Shown here piece after piece: positions 60,591 through 64,000 of a stretch of DNA of 64,000 nucleotides. The translations under genes were made by a program, and so were the position numbers. The notes below the pieces were generated by a model, which was given only the letters and a program-made list of their open reading frames with translations, did no database searches and was not told the DNA's origin. The stretch is from the NCBI RefSeq assembly GCF_047601025.1, contig NZ_JASGJZ010000001.1, positions 3,410,001 to 3,474,000 of the forward strand, in the 5' to 3' direction. Numbering within the stretch: position 1 is the stretch's first letter; the number at the start of each line of letters is the position of its first letter. This DNA is from Pseudorhodoferax sp047601025. Lineage in GTDB: Bacteria; Pseudomonadota; Gammaproteobacteria; Burkholderiales; Burkholderiaceae_C.

Positions 60591-62105
60591 ATGGACGTCC
60601 TGCAGAACCTGCTGTTCGGCTTCGAGCACGCGCTCACGCTCAGCAACCTGATGTACTGTGCCCTCGGCTGCGCCGTGGGCACCATGGTCGGCCTGCTGCC
60701 GGGGCTGGGGCCGCTGGCCACCATCAGCCTGCTGCTGCCGCTGACCTACTCGATGCCGCTGACCGGCTCGCTGATCATGCTGGCCGGCATCTACTACGGT
60801 GCGCAGTACGGCGACAGCGTCAGCGCGATCACGATGAAGATCCCGCACGCCAGCTCCATCGTCGCCTGCATCGACGGCTACGCGCTGACGCTCAAGGGCA
60901 AGACCGGGCTGGCGCTGTTCACGGCGGGCTTCTCCAGCTTCATCGGCGGCACCATCTCCATCGTGGTGCTGGCCTTCCTGGCGCCCACGCTGAGCCAGGT
61001 GGCCTTCCTGTTCGGCCCGGCCGACTACTGCGCGCTGATGCTGGTGGGCTTCGTCTGCGTGAGCTTCGTGACCACCGGCAGCCTGCTGAACGGCCTGGCC
61101 ATGTGCATGGTGGGCGTGCTGCTGGGCCAGGTCGGCACCGACGTCAACAGCGGCGTGCAGCGCTTCACGATGGACCTGGCCTTCATGGCCGACGGCATCG
61201 GCCTGGTCAGCATCGCGCTGGGCTGCTTCGGCATCGCCGAGATCACCAAGAACCTGGATGCGCGCGAGGAGCGCACGCCGTTCAGCGGCGCGATCAAACT
61301 GATCCCGACCTGGGCCGAGTTCAAGCGCATCATCCCGAGCGCGCTGCGCGGCAGCGTGCTGGGCTCCTTCCTCGGCATCCTGCCGGGCGGCGGGCCGGTG
61401 ATCGCGCAGTTCGCGGCCTACGCCGTCGACAAGAAGGTCAGCAAGTACCGCCACGAGATCGGCACGGGCGCCATCGAGGGCGTGGCCGGCCAGGCCGCCG
61501 CCGACGAGGCCGCCGCGCGCACCAGCTTCATCCCGCTGATGAGCATCGGCATCCCCGAGAACGCGGTGATGGCGCTGATGATGGGCGCCTTCATGATCAA
61601 GGGCGTCACGCCCGGCCCCAACCTGATCCCCGAGCACCCGGACCTGTTCTGGGGCCTGGTGGCCAGCATGTGGGTGGGCAACTGCTTCCTGCTGATCCTG
61701 AACGTGCCGCTGGTGCGCTACTGGCTCACGCTGTTCAAGGTCCCGTACAACGTGCTGTTCCCGGCGATCCTGTTCTTCTGCTGCATCGGCTCGTTCAGCG
61801 TCAACAACAACGTCGACGACATCTTCGTCACCGCCTTCTTCGGCGCCCTGGGCTACATGTTCATGCGCCTGGGCCTGGACGCCGCCCCGCTGATGCTGGG
61901 CTTCATCCTCGGCCCGATGCTGGAGGAGAACTTCCGCCGCGCGATGCTGCTGACGCGCGGCAGCTTCGTGCAGATGGCCGAGCGCCCGATCGCCGGCACG
62001 CTGTTCGCCCTGGTGGCGGCGTTCATCGTGTGGCAGTCCACGATGGCGATCATGAAGCTGCGCAAGGGAGGCGCGCAGGCGGAGCCTGCCGTCGCGACGC
62101 ACTGA
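60591..62105 (+). CDS. tctA: Tripartite tricarboxylate transporter, large membrane subunit TctA
   Basis: This 504-residue permease has about twelve membrane segments. The family motif GLLPGLGPLATISLLLPLTY is near residue 30, and the inverted-repeat equivalent GILPGGGPVIAQFAAYAVDK near 262. IGIPENAVMALMMGA is also conserved. It is the transport channel for carboxylates delivered by a Bug/TctC protein. It is regulated presumably by the TctDE pair upstream. The substrate is unknown. Confidence 0.93.
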   Translation: MDVLQNLLFGFEHALTLSNLMYCALGCAVGTMVGLLPGLGPLATISLLLPLTYSMPLTGSLIMLAGIYYGAQYGDSVSAITMKIPHASSIVACIDGYALTLKGKTGLALFTAGFSSFIGGTISIVVLAFLAPTLSQVAFLFGPADYCALMLVGFVCVSFVTTGSLLNGLAMCMVGVLLGQVGTDVNSGVQRFTMDLAFMADGIGLVSIALGCFGIAEITKNLDAREERTPFSGAIKLIPTWAEFKRIIPSALRGSVLGSFLGILPGGGPVIAQFAAYAVDKKVSKYRHEIGTGAIEGVAGQAAADEAAARTSFIPLMSIGIPENAVMALMMGAFMIKGVTPGPNLIPEHPDLFWGLVASMWVGNCFLLILNVPLVRYWLTLFKVPYNVLFPAILFFCCIGSFSVNNNVDDIFVTAFFGALGYMFMRLGLDAAPLMLGFILGPMLEENFRRAMLLTRGSFVQMAERPIAGTLFALVAAFIVWQSTMAIMKLRKGGAQAEPAVATH

Positions 62106-62159
62106 GCGCCGGCTGATGGCGACGGAGGCCGGCACGCGCCAGCGTGCGGGCCTTGCTGT

Positions 62160-62302
62160 TTCGATCGGATGTCCAGGCCGGCGCAGGCCTGGGCTGGCGT
62201 CACGATGGCGAGACCTGCCACGGCGCCCAGGTCCGGCAGGTCGAGGTCGCCACTGACCAGCAGATCGGCCTGGCCCACCAGCGCGAGATGCAGGAGCATT
62301 CC
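62160..62302 (-). pseudogene. Remnant of a PIN-domain toxin gene (C-terminal part only)
   Basis: The minus-strand frame from 62297 reads MLLHLALVGQADLLVSGDLD, followed by a segment ending LAIVTPAQA. This is the C-terminal third of a putative toxin of the PIN/COG1569 kind, where the acidic SGD.DL residues bind metal. The first 90 or so residues, including the other catalytic acids, are missing, and no antitoxin is adjacent. The remnant abuts the end of the broken kinase gene. Confidence 0.5.
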
Positions 62303-62304
62303 GT

Positions 62305-63407
62305 TCAGTGCCCCAGCGCCCGCAGGCCCGCCAGCACCACGGTCGCCAGGCCCAGCACCACCGTGCAGACCTGCCAGAACAGAACCGGATTGCGCTCCAC
62401 GAGCGGCAGCGCGCGCGTGCGCAGCCGTGCGGCGCACGGCCGGTGCAGGTCGTGCACGAACTCCGACACGGCCTCGTGCCGGCGTGCCGGGTCGGGCTGC
62501 AGGGCCTTGTGCAGTACCGCGTCCAGCCAGGCCGGCAGGTCGGGCCGGTGGTGGCGCAGCGGCACGTAGCGCAGCCGCCTGAGGTCCGCAGGCCGGCGCA
62601 GCTGCGTGACCTGCAGGCCCTTGCCCAGCTGGGCGACGAGGCCGCGCACCTCGCCCAGCGCGGGGCGCGGGTGGTGCGTCATCCACTGCGCCAGCGTCTG
62701 GCCCTCCAGGTATTCCATGGCGACGAACAGGTGCGCGCGCGGCTGGTCCGCCGTGCAGGCCTGCAGCACGTGCAGGCTGCGCAGGCGGCGCGCCACCCAT
62801 TCCTCCAGCAGGAAGCGGTCGAGCGCGCCGGCGTCCTCGCGCAGCCCGGCCGCCGGGGTCTTGAGCGCGACCTGCTGGCCGGTCGCTGCGTCGATGGCCA
62901 GGTGGACCTGGCTGCGTGCGCTGGCATGCAGCTCGCGCACGACCGTGAAACCCTCGAAGGCCATGCGCGGCGCCAGCGGCGGCGGCAGGCGCAGTCGGGC
63001 GCGTTGCGCCTGCCAGGGCTGCGCGTCGGGCGGGGGCAGGGCGTCGATGCGCAGCAACTGCACCGTGGCGTCGTCGGTGCTGCCGCGCTCGCGCGCCGTG
63101 TCGACCAGCGCCCTGGCCGCGGCGTCCAGGTCGCTGGGCCGGCAGGCCAGGGCGGCGTGCACGGCCGCGGCGTCCAGCCGCTCGTAGGCGCCGTCGCTGG
63201 CCAGCAGGTAGGTGGCGCCGGGCTCGGCCTCCAGGCGGCGGTGGTCGATCTCCACATGCGGCGTGGCGCCGAGCGCGCGGCCCAGGCAGGACCGGCCGCC
63301 ACCCAGGTGCACGCGGTGGTCCTCGGTCAGCTGCTCCAGGGGAAGTCCTGGTTCGGCCCCGGGCCGCCGGCCTGCGAGTGCTGGCCCAGCGCGACCTCAA
63401 GCCGCAC
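62305..63407 (-). pseudogene. Broken PP2C phosphatase / Ser-Thr kinase gene next to the FNT channel
   Basis: The gene starts at a GTG at 63407 with the PP2C-like opening GQHSQAGGPGPNQDF, then hits a stop at once. The family sequence resumes in another frame at LEQLTEDHRV (about 63338), so roughly 110-130 residues of the phosphatase core are lost. A long frame (335 residues from 63312) then continues through the kinase N-lobe. It jumps from GLVAQLGKGLQ directly to RRPADLRRLRYVPLR, skipping the kinase catalytic loop, DFG and APE regions. It ends in the usual C-terminal membrane helix. Family comparison is from memory. The product cannot be an active kinase or phosphatase. Confidence 0.7.
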
Positions 63408-64000
63408 GGCGCCTGGCGGCCGTCTTGTAGTGTGTGGAGTACAGCGTCGCCCCCACGAAGGTCAGCCCGCCCACCAGGTTGCCCAGGACGGTCGGGATCT
63501 CGTTCCAGACGATGTAGTCCAGCAGCGTGAAGTTGCCGCCCAGCATCAGGCCGGTGGGGAACAGGAACATGTTGACGATGCTGTGCTCGAAGCCCATGTA
63601 GAAGAACACCATGATGGGCATCCACATGCCGATGGCCTTGCCCGAGACGCTGGTGGACATCATGGCCGCCACCACGCCGGTGGACACCATCCAGTTGCAC
63701 ATCACGGCGCGCACGAACAGCGTCAGCATGCCGGCCGCGCCGTGCGCGGAGTAGCCCACCGTGCGGCCCTCGCCGATGTGGCCCAGCTTCACGCCGATGG
63801 CGTTGGGCGCCTCGGAGAAGCCGAAGGTGAAGATGATGGCCATGAACACGGCCACGGTGAGCGCGCCGGCGAAGTTGCCGCAGAAGACCAGCCCCCAGTT
63901 GCGCAGCACGCCGCGCCAGGTGGCGCCGGGCCGCTTGTCCAGCACCGCCAGCGGCGTCAGCGTGAACACGCCGGTCAGCAGGTCGAAGCCCAGCAGGTAC
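63397..64000 (-). CDS. Formate/nitrite transporter (FNT family), 5' end beyond the window
   Basis: About the last 200 residues of an FNT channel are visible; the frame is open to base 64000. Helices and motifs include GLVFCGNFAGALTVAVFMAI, AVMCNWMVSTGVVAAMMST, MPIMVFFYMGFEHSIVNMFL (the FEHSIVNM motif) and IPTVLGNLVGGLTFVGA. It carries formate, nitrite or hydrosulfide across the inner membrane. Its stop overlaps the start of the broken PP2C/kinase gene, which in relatives is its usual partner. Confidence 0.9.
   Translation of the reverse strand, partial: YLLGFDLLTGVFTLTPLAVLDKRPGATWRGVLRNWGLVFCGNFAGALTVAVFMAIIFTFGFSEAPNAIGVKLGHIGEGRTVGYSAHGAAGMLTLFVRAVMCNWMVSTGVVAAMMSTSVSGKAIGMWMPIMVFFYMGFEHSIVNMFLFPTGLMLGGNFTLLDYIVWNEIPTVLGNLVGGLTFVGATLYSTHYKTAARRRAA

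Overview
The window reads as a chromosomal segment of a high-GC betaproteobacterium of the order Burkholderiales. The clues are the Bug/TctC-type binding protein, the order pyrG-kdsA-DUF1330-eno-ftsB, the order parE-lytic transglycosylase-parC, and the neighbourhood HDOD / DUF455 / gamma-carbonic anhydrase / Hsp33. A Comamonadaceae- or Alcaligenaceae-like host fits best, but this is judgement from gene order and was not computed. I see no tRNA, rRNA, CRISPR array, phage or insertion-sequence transposase.

Layout. (1) 1-7922 is a same-strand catabolic cassette: SCP-x-like thiolase (5'-truncated by the window edge), acyl-CoA ligase, LtnD-like dehydrogenase, a fused TRAP DctQM permease, a gamma-carbonic-anhydrase-fold protein and a respiratory D-lactate dehydrogenase. 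No TRAP binding protein is present. (2) 7998-10971 holds an AEC permease, a divergent Bug binding protein and xerD. (3) 10984-14740 is the homogentisate branch (hmgA-fahA) with a divergent LysR regulator. (4) 14778-24456 holds housekeeping genes: HDOD/EAL-like protein, DUF455 joined in frame to a second gamma-carbonic anhydrase, hslO, nicotinamide riboside salvage, ftsB, eno, DUF1330, kdsA and pyrG. (5) 24570-39534 holds coaBC, dut, slyD, a JmjC-type oxygenase, an Ala-rich lipoprotein, an MBL hydrolase, bamC, dapA, a methyltransferase, an MFS carrier, parE, a lytic transglycosylase and parC. (6) 39556-54321 carries two operons of the ATP-grasp / alpha-E / transglutaminase type on opposite strands, flanking comEC and ppk2. 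(7) 54425-64000 holds small hypotheticals and lipoproteins, Hsp15, a sigma-54 activator, tctDE-tctBA, a PIN-toxin remnant, a wrecked PP2C/kinase gene and an FNT (formate/nitrite) channel cut by the window end.

The most interesting parts are these. The two amidoligase-type operons each carry a good sigma-54 -24/-12 box at a plausible distance from the first gene. This suggests one RpoN-controlled, probably nitrogen-linked, peptide-forming or peptide-modifying system split over two loci. A dispersed repeat with terminal inverted repeats starts exactly at the TGA stop codon of three unrelated genes (dut, the lytic transglycosylase, the ATP-grasp/alpha-E gene). DUF455 and a gamma-carbonic anhydrase share one uninterrupted reading frame. 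The kinase/phosphatase next to the FNT gene has lost the catalytic cores of both domains.
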